NCBI GenBank assembly: GCA_963580285.1
Contig: OY757026.1
Coordinates: 51,187,143 to 51,251,142 of the forward strand
Reading direction: 5' to 3'
DNA from: Lucinisca nassula
Taxonomy: Eukaryota > Mollusca > Bivalvia > Lucinida > Lucinidae
Length of the DNA stretch: 64,000 bases
Below, one piece after another: positions 35,808 to 45,559 of the stretch; positions within the stretch are counted from its first letter, which is position 1, and every line of letters starts with the position of its first letter. Made by a program: the position numbers and the translations under genes. The notes below the pieces were generated by a model. The model saw nothing but the letters and a program-made list of their open reading frames with translations. It had not been told where the DNA came from and ran no database searches.

Positions 35808-37607
35808 ATTCGCCTATGAACTTCAGCCTTTAGCTGTAGAGAGGTCTTCAGTTGATGACCATATTTGTCATTCAGCCACCAAGTTTGTTGTCTGTGTTAC
35901 AGAAGGCCAAGACAAGCTTTCTACGTTATATCGGTTACCTATTGCTGTCTGTGTTGCAGAAGGCCAAGACAAGCTTCCTACGTTATATCGGTTACCTAAA
36001 CTTCATAAAAGGCCATACAAAACACGTTTTATTGCAAATTCAAGCTCTTAATGATTTAATTGAATAGACATTTCATAGGTAAGACTCCCTGTATCTTGCA
36101 TGTAATGTAAGAAATGCCTTTTTCACTTCTGGAGAGCATAAAATTATACTTAATGGTCATGTCAGAAAGTGTGTGAAGCTCTCACCTTTCTACTTGACAA
36201 TATTTACATAAAATTTGGTACTAAGTTATTTAGACAAATTGTGGGTATTCCGATGGGTACTAATTGCGCAACACTTGTGGCTGATCTGTTTTTGTTCTGT
36301 TATGAATGAGACTTCATGATGTCCCTTTCTGTCGAAAACCAGTCTGAAATCATTGAAGCTTTTAGCTCCACTTCTAGATATTTGAATGATTTATTAAATA
36401 TTGATAATACCTGTTTCGATGGTTTGATCAGTCAAATTTACCCCCAGAACTTCAGTTAATTAAAGCAAATTCTTCTGAAACCGAGGCCCCGTGTTTGGAT
36501 TTACATCTATCTATTGTAGATGGGTTTGTTTCTTGCAAATTTTATGATGAACGCGATGATTTTGATCTTGAGATTGTAAATTTTCCTTTTTTGAATGGTG
36601 ATGTTCCTCGTGCAACATCCTATGGCGGTTATATTTCACAATTAATTCGATTTGATAGAGTGTGTAGTCATGTAACTGACTTCAACACTCGTTATAAATT
36701 GTTAACGGCTAAACTTCTTAATCAGGGTTATCGGTACCATAAACTACGAAAAGCCTTTTCAAAATGTTATAGACGCCATTCTGATTTAATTTCAAAATTC
36801 AATATTGGACTTAAATCTCTTCTGCTACAAGGTCTTTCGGAACCCGAATTTTACGGTGAATTAGTATATAAATTCCGAAAAATATATAACCGCAATGACG
36901 TAAAATCATTCTTCGATATAGAAAGATTGGGTACAACTTAAATGTTATACAACAGACTGCATGCATGGTAGTTAACCCAATCACGGTTGACCACTTTGCT
37001 TCCCTCTTTAATTGCCCGCCGGCGGATCAGGCCCCAGATTCAATGACGGTTCCAGCGTAAAGGCTTACGTTGGTTGGTGCATGATGCTCTGTCTCTGGTC
37101 GGGCCCATCGGAGTCTAACTGTTGGTTTTCTTTTGCTCCAGCATTCAGTGGTTCAGTCGAGTCCTCACCGTTGTTTCATCTCTGTGGTTGTTTGATTTTT
37201 GTGTTCACGGAGATGTTGCGCTGGTGGATTGGGGGTGGGGCCTTCGTGCGGACTGAGCGGGTTGTTTGACTTAATCGCGACGGAAGTAAGGGCGAGGGTT
37301 GTAGCCGCGTGGAATCGATTTAAGCCCCCCCCCCGTGGAATTCGTTTCCGCTGACCATTCCAAAGCGCTTCTTCTGTCGTGGTTTATTTTTGTTACGGTT
37401 TGTCTTTGGGTGTTTGTGTCGCTTATATTATTCTATTTTGGATATTTTGTGGGAAAGTAACTGTCCTTTTGGCTTTCCGCTATTGATGTTTCCATTAGGT
37501 TCTGTTGTTTCACGTTTTTGTTTCTTTCCCTTTGGTGTCTCTGATGGGAGCTGTGGGTTAATTGTATCGATTCCTGATCATTGCCTCACTTCTACTTCGA
37601 TACAATT
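35808..37607 (+). pseudogene. Penelope-like reverse transcriptase copy, broken, with 3' tail T5
   Basis: RT sequence starts near CCTATGAACTTCAGCC, paired with 61403 of the better copy. A 60-bp piece (AAGGCCAAGACAAGCTT...TCGGTTACCTA) is present twice in tandem at about 35890-35998. Then about 250 bp of RT is missing at an AGCT-type junction (near 36047), joining the LHK.P region to NDLIE. Motif IVGIPMGTNCAT and the YLDD equivalent, read as YLNDL (D to N), follow in shifted frames. The open frame 36495-36941 covers the thumb-like C-terminal part (DLHLSIVDGFVSCKFYDERD). A tail runs to CACTTCTACTT near 37600. Dead copy. Confidence 0.75.
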
Positions 37608-38213
37608 ACTCCAAGACACCAAAGGGAAGGAAAGACCCAATTCAAGCAACGACACCACGGTCACCTTTACGAAAACACGTCTATACAGCTGCATTATAAA
37701 CTTTACCACCGAAAAAAAAAAACACGAACATTTGTAGATAAAAAGTGTAATATGTTTCTTATTTCTGCTCTAAAATTTTACCCCTGTAAATCCCAGTTTG
37801 AGTATATACAAGTTGGGTTCAAGGGGGTCAAAATTATAAAGGCACGTTTTCCTGATCAATACCACAAAGCAGAAGCAGAAAGACAGAAGGACGGTTTCTT
37901 TAAAAAACAATTATGGCCCGACGGGTTTGCAAAATAAACAATAAATATTATTAGGACATACTTATACTGATGATGATGACTTGCATACATACAATGGCAA
38001 TGATAACAAACCAAACTAGAAGTAAGTAAGATAATCATAAATGCGACGATTTAGGCCCCGGATCAACCTGGTTAGTGTTCGTTTTTTTCCTTGGAAATGT
38101 GTGAATATATGGATCAGGTATGAGATTGCAATGTCTTTTGTAGTCACAACGAGGTAAGTTTAAGTGTTTGTTTTGTCTTTATGTACCTTTTTATTTACCA
38201 AAGTATTTTGCAG
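37597..38213. other. intronic; short tail fragment and MITE relative
   Basis: 37597-37645 looks like a scrap of inverted Penelope tail (GATACAATTACTCC, GACACCAAAGGGAAGG). 37770-37855 is a reversed relative of the TIR element at 44258-44448 (GGTTCAAGGGGGTCAAAATT). The rest shows nothing recognisable. Ends with the acceptor TATTTTGCAG at 38213. Confidence 0.45.
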
Positions 38214-38541
38214 GTGACAGCTATATTGAATGTGACTTTGAACAAGGACTTGCAAACAACAGCATTTTAACAAAATTTAACAATATAGAATACGGCAGAA
38301 TGGTTTCACCTGTTGCAAAGAATGTTATAACGTACTCAGCTCAAGCTGTTTTGATCCGTCACATTGACAAACAAACGTGTATTATTGCTGTTGATCATTT
38401 ATGTCAACCATGGGTTCAACGCCTGTATGGCATAGATCAAAGACAACCATCACAGGGAAAACGGACTAAGACGCCTCACGCCTGTCAATGTCTACGACAC
38501 CGAATTGCATTAAGTTCTGAAATGACAATGTCCAACTACAG
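38214..38541 (+). CDS. LDLa-repeat gene, exon B: fibrinogen-like module, middle part
   Basis: The acceptor TATTTTGCAG precedes 38214 and the donor CTACAG/GTGATT follows 38541. Entry is phase 1 and exit phase 2. With the single base left from exon A, the junction reads ...FYEAGDSYIECDFEQG, which continues a fibrinogen-like fold (G.Y...V.CDF). The 108 codons contain Cys pairs (C in IECDF, QTC, DHLC, HACQC), arranged like CNTNAP-type fibrinogen-like modules, where a loop cysteine is followed by a CAC triplet near the end. No stop or internal transposon. The assignment to that module is by pattern; LDLa-plus-fibrinogen combinations occur in invertebrate extracellular proteins. Confidence 0.7.
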
Positions 38542-38580
38542 GTGATTATGATACTATTTATCATGCAACGTTTTTAAAAT

Positions 38581-38979
38581 CGAATTTTGTTATACTGTAA
38601 AGAAATTTGCAGGCTTTTGATTGGACAGCGCAAGGGCAAATATTTTCCATGTGTTACCGTCTTGCGCTTGCCTTCTCTTGATTGCGATGGCCGCCATATT
38701 TGATCTACTGCATTGCTGATAAGAAATAAAAGCACCGCACTAAGTTCCAGCCAATAAATGAATAAAGGAAAACTTCTTACTGTTTTTTGTTTCTTTCGGT
38801 ATCTTATTTCATTAGTTTCGCTCGCTTTCTTACTTTTTCCACTGAGCAACGTTATCAACGTAATGCGTGCATAATGACGCGATTAATGGCGTTACATGTA
38901 AAAATGTACTTCTCACGACTTCCGTTTCAAAAGATGTGTTTGGGAAACCGCGATAACGCTTTGCAGTATAACAAATTCG
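38581..38979. mobile_element. MITE-like element with ~21-bp terminal inverted repeats
   Basis: The left end CGAATTTTGTTATACTGTAA is mirrored by CTTTGCAGTATAACAAATTC at 38959-38978. The interior (about 360 bp) has no long frame. Superfamily not recognised. Confidence 0.6.
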
Positions 38980-39055
38980 TTATTTTCATCCGTGACGGGG
39001 TACATGGGATCATATTCCCCGCCTTAAAGCCGTATGGCAGTAGGGCATGAAGTTA

Positions 39056-39270
39056 ATAATTTAGAACGTTCCAATGTGGTTCTTCTGTTGTGGTTTCTAA
39101 TAATTTGTCTCTGCCTGTGTGTATTGATTATCTGTTTTATTGTGGATAGCCGTTTGGCCATTTATGTGGGAAAGTAACTCGCCATTTGACTATCTGCTTT
39201 TTAAGTTTTCGATATTGTAGAATTATTGTGTTTCTTTCCTGAGCAGTGTCTTCACTTCTATTGTCGAACA
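39056..39270 (+). mobile_element. degenerate Penelope tail copy T6
   Basis: Diverged match: GTTCCAATGTGGTTCTTCTG, GTGTGTATTGATTATC, GGCCATTTATGTGGGAAAG and GTGTCTTCACTTCTATT. Confidence 0.55.
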
Positions 39271-39615
39271 TGTTCAAGAACACCTTTTCCATTGCCCTTG
39301 GGCACTGTGTTGCATTAGCTCATAACAATGGTATGGACACAGTGATAAGAAATGCGTATCATCGTGACGTGGCCTGCAACAATGGTGCTGAAACAATAGT
39401 AACACTACTTGAAAAAAAAAAACGCCTTACATCACACTCATTGACAAATTAATATGATTGACTTCATTACAGTCGCCAAATATAATGTTCGTTGTAAAAC
39501 GGTCAAATGAAATGAGCACACGAGTAAGACCCCCTGCATATTTGTGACTGTGCTGTCCTATGAAAATGTCACTGTATACTAGACACGCTAACTAATCGTG
39601 CACCTTATTTAAGAT

Positions 39616-39779
39616 ATAGATAGCTCTAACTGTGATTTGTTGAGTAATAACTCACAGTTTGGAGGTCTGTTGTGAAGTAGATCAAATCACGAGCGCGTAG
39701 CGCGCGTGATTTGTCTACTTACAACTGACCGACAAACTGTGATTTATTACTCAACAAATCACAGACTAGAGCTATCTAT
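39616..39779. mobile_element. palindromic MITE / fold-back element
   Basis: ATAGATAGCTCTA at the left is mirrored by TAGAGCTATCTAT at the right. The arms (TGTGATTTGTTGAGTAATAA and TTATTACTCAACAAATCACA) pair over most of their length around a GC-rich centre (GAGCGCGTAGCGCGCG). No coding capacity. Confidence 0.75.
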
Positions 39780-40134
39780 TTCGATTCTAACACGCTGAAA
39801 ATCGACGATAACGTTGTTGTTTCTTCAAAATCTCACAAACTTTCGCCATTGTTAGAAGAAATCCCGCTAAATTTATCGACTGAAACACATGCATTCGTAT
39901 CCTTTTCTAACGTCTTCGATGCGAGAAAATGACGTTGCACCATCTAACGTCAAGGAAATCGACTAGAATTTAGTTTTCGCATTTTGGGGCTTGTAAGTGG
40001 CACATAAAATTATAGAATTAACATCACCTCCATTGCATATGTCTGTATTATCGTATGATAGTTATATGTATATGACTGTTCTATGTAATGTAGCTATTCA
40101 TAAGTACGACTGTACTGTATAATGACGTGCATTG

Positions 40135-40385
40135 TCTTAAACTCTCAAGAAGAAGCCCGAATCGACCCCCGGCACTAGGTTTATGCAGCGAGTAGCTGAG
40201 TTCCTATACCATGGAGATTTCAATATCGACTCTTTGCTATTGAGTTTCACGTCCCACCAACAACTAAGTAGATATGGAGGCGATACATGGGTTTCATGAC
40301 TCAAGAAGCAGCCCGAATCAAAACTACGGTCCCAGGTTTATGCAGCGAGTAGCTTAGCCACTAAACCACGAAGATTTTTATATCC
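40135..40385 (-). repeat. two tandem tRNA-like SINE heads, ~160 bp apart
   Basis: On the minus strand each copy has a box A-like TGGTTTAGTGGCTAAGC (or diverged form), then CTCGCTGCATAAACCTGGG, and a box B-like GTTTTGATTCGGGC. Better copy about 40296-40372, second about 40137-40213. Not functional tRNA genes. Confidence 0.45.
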
Positions 40386-40939
40386 GATGAAAATGTAATG
40401 TCTGTGCTATAATGTAATATATTTGCTGTAATGTATGACATTTTTGAAGTGCTCGTATATAACCGTGTTATTGAATCGCCCGTCGTAAATGAGCATGCTT
40501 ATTCATTTGATAATGAAGTTCTCGTGGTAAGCAGAACCCTACAGTCATTTTCATTCCATATAATAATTGTTAGCGTCGGAATTTTGATTCCAATGCAAAC
40601 ACTTTTAAAAATTATTAATCTGATACAGCGAGTTTAAGTGGAAAGGGAACGCCTTCAGGGGAGTCAACTCCTACAAAATTTCTTTTGTCGCCCATGTCAA
40701 CAAGAGTCAACTCTTAAAAAAGTTCCTTTAAGAGTAGATCCCTTTTTCAATTGGACAGGCCCTATAGAAAAGCGAACAGGTAGTTCCGAAAGTTGTCTTC
40801 CTTTGAAAAATGGCGAAACAAAATCTGCCAGATGTTCCCCTGCCCCTTAAAAATCCGCTGGAAAACACATGTCTTCCCATAAGTGCAAGAGGACAATCAG
40901 CACCATTTATCTCTTTGCATCCTCTTCAATTCATGGGGA

Positions 40940-41240
40940 ATAGCCGGCCTCGGTAGCTCAGTCGGATGCGCGTCTGACTGGTGATCATGAGGACGCAGGT
41001 TCAATACCTGCCCGGGTCGGCGACATTCTTTCGTGGAGATTGATCATGACTTCTCTCTCTCTCTCCCGCTGATTGAAGAAGGGCTGTTATCAGTTTCTGG
41101 GGATAGAATGCACACTGTACTGGTTAACCACATACGTATAAGCCTGCCCAGAAAAAGTGCAGAAGGGTAAATTGACCTGCTAAAATGACATAAATTGTGT
41201 TGACTGGGCCGTTAAACTCCAATACAAACGAACAACTCAT
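40940..41240 (+). mobile_element. tRNA-derived SINE
   Basis: A tRNA-like head (40946-41026) has box A TAGCTCAGTCGG and box B GGTTCAATACC. A body with a CT-rich stretch (TCTCTCTCTC) follows, then the tail GACTGGGCCGTTAAACTCC with AATACAAACGAAC. The GGGCCGTTAAAC end is shared in pattern with the other SINE-like tails here. It lies about 30 bp upstream of exon C. Confidence 0.7.
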
Positions 41241-41273
41241 TGGGTGATCTAGGATAATATTCTCTTCTTATAG

Positions 41274-41443
41274 CACTATCACTAGCTGCGACGGAACAGA
41301 AGTATTTCCAGACGAGGTATTCCATATTGAGTTTGGAACTAATTCTACTGAAGGACTTCTACAATCATGGAATTTAAAACCAGGACACGAGTTTGACGTG
41401 GGCATGTTAAAAATAATTTTTCATCCCATTGTGTGTTACTCAG
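41274..41443 (+). CDS. LDLa-repeat gene, exon C: end of fibrinogen-like module
   Basis: The acceptor TTCTTATAG ends at 41273 and the donor TCAG/GTACAC starts at 41444. Entry is phase 2, joined to exon B's AG to make Ser, and exit is phase 1. It encodes 56 codons, including SCDGTEVFPDE and the closing stretch EFDVGMLKIIFHPIVCY. That stretch corresponds to the last strand of CNTNAP-like fibrinogen modules, which usually read D.G.LT...LPV. The phases fit only if exon B precedes it and a phase-1 exon follows, as found. Confidence 0.75.
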
Positions 41444-41756
41444 GTACACAACCTCATGTTATAATCTCATAGATACAAACCTATGCATGACAATGTACCT
41501 TTGATGGCATTCCTCAGATTCGTCAACGTCTTGCTTTATTATCATATGACGTCGCATCTGAGAGTGTAATAATGCCATGTTATAAATTCCGTTATCCACT
41601 AGTGGATTAAATATGCAAATTAGGGAGATACGCCCCGTAACGTTACATGTACGACGTCCATAACGACGTCGCGTTTACTAATGGCCGAATATTGATATTT
41701 TTGTAAAACAATCGTGAATAAAATGCGTTTAAATGTCATATGATAAAATAATCTTG

Positions 41757-41875
41757 CATTCGTGCTCATGTATTATTGAATTAATTTAACTCATTGAGGA
41801 AAAGTGATAAAACGCATGTTATCCCTTTTCCTCAACTCATTTAATAAATCCAATTATACATGAACACTCATGTAA
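41757..41875. repeat. inverted repeat (fold-back), ~50-bp arms
   Basis: The arm TTAACTCATTGAGGAAAAGT is mirrored by CTTTTCCTCAACTCATTTAA around GATAAAACGCATGTTATC. Outer parts (GTGCTCATG and CATGAACACTCATG) also pair. Likely the core of a small palindromic MITE. Confidence 0.55.
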
Positions 41876-42244
41876 GATCCGCTATAAACAAGCAGCAATA
41901 AATTAGTATCAACCTTCTCACTGATGTTCTGTTTTCTCTCTTGTAAATTAAGGCAAACATTGAGCACTACGGACATAAGAAGTATTCCGTGCAAGGCCAA
42001 TACGCTTTCACCCGATACTCACACTCAGATGTTTTGTGACAACTATTGAAAACATGTTATATTCAGATATTTGGCAGGCTTTCTTTACGAGCGTTTTCAT
42101 GCGAAACACAAAAAAAAGATAAACTTGTAAAGAAAAACGATATTGTTTCTCTTTCTTAAATCCAGCTAAGGGTCTACTGGTCGATGTCCTGCTAGATCTT
42201 ACAAACATAAAAATATATAAATTCAGTTAAATAACCGCGAAGAG

Positions 42245-43085
42245 TAGGAAGATCAGGAATCGATAGAATTAACCCACACCTCCGATCAGAGACACCAAAG
42301 GGAAAGAAACACAGACATCAAATAACTAAACCCGAATGGAAACATCAGTAGCAGAAAGCCAGAAGGACAGTTACAAAATTGCCAATTGACTATTTAAAAA
42401 ACAGATATAAGCGATACAAACACGTAAAGACAAACCATAACACATATAAACTGCGACAGAAATTGGAATAGTCAGCGAATAGTAGACTATAGTCACTTTT
42501 AGGTGCTTGTTTAGTAGACTATAGTCACTTTTAGGGGGGTTTTACGCGGCCGCAATCCTCGCCCTTGATTCCGTCACAATTTAGGAAAAAAAAAGTTCAG
42601 TCCGCATGAAGGCTTCCTTACTCATCAGTGCAACATCACCTAGCACACAAAAATCAAACAACCACAGATATGAAACAAAAGAGAGGACTCGACAGCAATA
42701 AATAACTGAAATGCTGGAGCAAAGGAAAACCAACAGTTAGTCTCCAATGTGCCCGAGCAGAGACAGACCATCAGGTATCAACCAACATTACATAAAATTA
42801 AATTTTATTTTTGAGTATGCCTCTACGCTGGAACCGTCATAAAATCTGCGGCCTGATCCACCGGCAAGCAATTAAAGAGGGAAGCAAAGCTATTAACCGT
42901 GATTGGGTTAACTACCATGCATGCAGTCTGTCGTATAACATTTATGTTGCACCCAATCTTTTTATATCGAATAATGACTTTACGAAATTGGGTACTGAAG
43001 TCTGTGCAAGTATATTTTTTTTAATTATATCCTAAGTCGCCATAAAACTCGGGTTCCAAAGGACCTTGTTGCAGAAGAGATTGTT
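42245..43085 (-). mobile_element. 5'-truncated Penelope copy T7, tail plus RT C-terminus
   Basis: Tail marks run from TCAGGAATCGATAGAATTAA to ACCAACATTACATAAAAT. Then 43085-42815 on the minus strand encodes the RT C-terminus (QQGPLEPEFYGDL and the FRK/DF-like end). A 25-bp direct repeat (AGTAGACTATAGTCAC) occurs twice at 42480-42535. It ends 140 bp before exon D. Confidence 0.7.
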
Positions 43086-43224
43086 CAACATTAAATTTTG
43101 AATTCAAATCAACCATAGCATTGCATGTAATGTACGACACAAGTATAATTCCATTAAATGAGCAAGTTTTCGAACAACAGTAATTTGCCATTGTATGTAT
43201 TTCTTAGTATGCATTTCACCACAG

Positions 43225-43359
43225 ATTTTCAGACTAGTAAATCAAACATCACGTGTGGCTACGGTTTTACTGCTGCGCCAGAAACAAGATGTTTGTACAG
43301 AAAAGATGAATTTGGACATATTGTTGGGTGTCGTTCTCTGAAACATCTTCGGAATTGTG
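43225..43359 (+). CDS. LDLa-repeat gene, exon D: Cys-rich linker
   Basis: The acceptor CACCACAG ends at 43224 and the donor TGTG/GTAAAT starts at 43360. Phase 1 on both sides. It encodes about 45 residues with four cysteines (ITCGYGF, RCLYRKDEFGH, VGCRSL, LRNC). It is not an LDLa repeat by itself. Its last Cys joins directly to exon E's PCPNNYFKC, so it reads as the lead-in to the next LDLa repeat. No family name can be given from sequence alone. Confidence 0.7.
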
Positions 43360-43805
43360 GTAAATCATAATTTTGTTTTTTTTTATGCTAGAAATTTATG
43401 AAATGGCTTATCATATAATGAAGCTATTATTAAGTAGACAACATCAAGCCATGTCACTAATTTACGTGACCACGCGTGTGGTTACTGACACGTATTATCA
43501 TGACGCCTTCTTTGGCAACGCGTAGTTTTTCTTTGTTTGTTTTTTGTTGTTTTTTTGTTGTTGTTTTTTGTTTAAATTCTTTGAACTTCTTCAGCAATGG
43601 CATTCGTATAAATGTCATTATATGATAAAGCATCTTATCTTTCATTCATAACCATAAATATTCTTATCTTACACTTGTGGCTATTTAATATGAAATTTAT
43701 AAATCTCGGCAGAGTCTCGTTGCATTTATTTCATAATGAATAATGTCATCTCTATGGCCGTGTTCGAAATAACATTACGCTAAAAAAGTATGTTTTGTCG
43801 GCTTG
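43360..43805. other. intronic, no feature recognised
   Basis: AT-rich, with a T/G-rich low-complexity run near 43530-43570. Nothing coding. Confidence 0.4.
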
Positions 43806-43809
43806 AATA

Positions 43810-44060
43810 AAATAGAAGTGACAGCTATGATCAGACTCGTTACAATCACACCACTCATCCATGTCACCAACGGGAGAGAAACACAGACATGAAATAACTT
43901 CACCATGATGAAAACGTCACAAGCAGAAAGCCAACGTGACAGTTACTTTCCCACAAAATGGACAAACAACTATACAAAATAAAAAGGTATTAGCAGTACA
44001 TGCATGCAAAAAAAAGTATAGGAAAAGATGCCAAGGAAAAGCCGCAAACAAAGATTACAC
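43810..44060 (-). mobile_element. diverged Penelope tail copy T8
   Basis: AGAAGTGACAGCTATGATCAG, GAGAAACACAGACATGAAAT and GACAGTTACTTTCCCAC are recognisable on this strand. The upstream part is degenerate. Confidence 0.6.
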
Positions 44061-44257
44061 CCTGTCAGTGGTGCCAAAGAGTAACTAACAATAAAGAAAA
44101 CAAAGGTAAAATAAAAGAACCACAAACAGCATAGCAACTAGCTTCCTCTTCCCGACAAGAGGTGATTACGATGCATTAATCACGTGAAATTAAAATTAAA
44201 TAATAATGCATAAGCATAAACACAAACAAAATTAAAAAACCCGTCGGAAAATCCGAC

Positions 44258-44448
44258 AAACACGCCTATATAATTTTGACCCCCTTGAACCCCACTTTTA
44301 TACAGTAAAACTGGGGTTTCCTGGGGTATACATTATTTTTCTTATTTCTATATTTTGAGCAGAAATAAGAAAAATATCACAATTTTTCATCATAAAATTT
44401 TCATTCTTTCGGCGATAAAGGTGGCGATGTATTTGTATAGGCGTGTTT
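44258..44448. mobile_element. 191-bp MITE with 13-bp terminal inverted repeats
   Basis: Starts AAACACGCCTATA and ends TATAGGCGTGTTT. The interior has TTTTGACCCCCTTGAACCCC and CTGGGGTTTCCTGGGG. Relatives are at 5665-5870, 37770-37855 (reversed), 49340-49430 and a terminus at 60925-60950. Confidence 0.7.
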
Positions 44449-44769
44449 GCGTAATGGAAAAATAAACAACATCAGAACCACCGTCTTAACCCTCTAATTT
44501 CCGATGTATCATATATGATACAGGTTTTTTCAAAAGCTATTACTTGATATTATGTATGCATTTTGACATATTTTTTTTTTGTTTTGATTAATTTAGTTTG
44601 GAAATATTAAAAAGGTTCACATTCTTAGCCTAGCTTTACGTTATGTGACGTTAATTTTCTTTCCAATATGGCGGCTTCCATGTGTCACTAGGTTCCTGTA
44701 ATAGAGGTCATAATATCCGGGTGGAATCTGCATGAACTTGTGTATATAATATGCAAATTACATCTGGTA

Positions 44770-45035
44770 ATAAGAATTAAGATAGAAGTAGAGGCATTGA
44801 TCAGGAATCGATGCAATTAACCCACAGCGCCAATCAGAGACACCTAAGGGCAGGAAACACAAACATGAGGCAACAAACCCCAACGGAAACACCAACAGCG
44901 GAAAGCCAAAAGGACAGTTACTTTCCCACAAAATGGCCAAAAGGCTATCCAAAATAGAATAATATAAGCGACACAAACACCCTAAGACAAACCATAACAA
45001 AAATAAACCGCGACAGAAGAACCGCCTTGGAAGCT
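44770..45035 (-). mobile_element. Penelope tail copy T9
   Basis: Tail from AGTAGAGGCATTGATCAGG through GCCAAAAGGACAGTTAC to GACAGAAGAACCGCCTTGG. It is followed on the same strand (upstream in its sense) by the hammerhead repeat at 45060-45540. Confidence 0.75.
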
Positions 45036-45121
45036 TGAAAAATATCAAATAGATGTCTATAAATAAAAAATCAAAAATGAGTTCCTTTAAGAGCAATGAA
45101 AACATTCATAAGAAAGAAGAT

Positions 45122-45167
45122 GGGTCATACTACGTAGTTTCGGCTAATAAAGCCTCATCAGTGACCC
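45122..45167 (-). ncRNA. hammerhead ribozyme motif, copy 3 (core intact)
   Basis: Minus strand: GGGTCA, CTGATGA, GGCT-TTATT-AGCC, GAAA, CTACGTAG, TA, TGACCC. Stem I is six pairs, stem II four pairs, stem III only four pairs with no loop. Predicted cleavage is between 45128 and 45127 (GTA/TGACCC). Short stem III hammerheads are known to act better as dimers. Confidence 0.85.
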
Positions 45168-45483
45168 TGTAATGGTCCGACAAAGAAAGTCAGAGGAAAC
45201 ATACTGCAATTTAGCGAATTTCGAACAGGCAGTCGATTCAAAGACTGATATAAATCAAAATGGGGTCCAAATAATTAAAAACCTGTCTAGAATATGAGTC
45301 TAAACCAATAATTTATTTCTGATATCTCAGAATATTCACGCTGATCTCAAAGGACCAAAAGTAAAATATAAACTGCACTATGGTTGATGTACGGGGAGAC
45401 GTTTTACGGCTGCAGTGAAGGCAAATAAAAAATCAAAAATGAGTTCCTTTAAGAGCAATGAAAACATTCATAAGAAAGAAAAT

Positions 45484-45529
45484 GGGTCATACTACGTAGT
45501 TTCGGCTAATAAAGCCTCATCAGTGACCC
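45484..45529 (-). ncRNA. hammerhead ribozyme motif, copy 4 (core intact)
   Basis: Identical core and stems to copy 3, 362 nt upstream in its sense. Together they would release a 362-nt RNA by self-cleavage if transcribed. Confidence 0.85.
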
Positions 45530-45559
45530 TGTAAACTCTGAAAATATCATGGATAGTGT

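Larger units (their letters stand above)
45060..45540 (-). mobile_element. second tandem hammerhead-ribozyme repeat (retrozyme-like)
   Basis: Minus-strand copy of the repeat at 3978-4760, with the same words (TTAAAGGAACTCATTTTTGA, GGAATCGACTGCC-like, GACTCATATTCTAGACA). Two hammerhead motifs are 362 nt apart, so this is one full monomer plus part of the next. Both ribozyme cores look intact here. The monomer has no ORF. Confidence 0.75.

Noticed and set aside
40946..41026. tRNA gene
   Set aside because: Box A and B are good, but it continues into a SINE body and GTTAAAC/AACAAAC-type tail with no terminator at the tRNA end.
42480..42535. Repeat of AGTAGACTATAGTCAC as a regulatory palindrome
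   Set aside because: It is a 25-bp tandem duplication inside Penelope tail T7 and is not seen in other tails.
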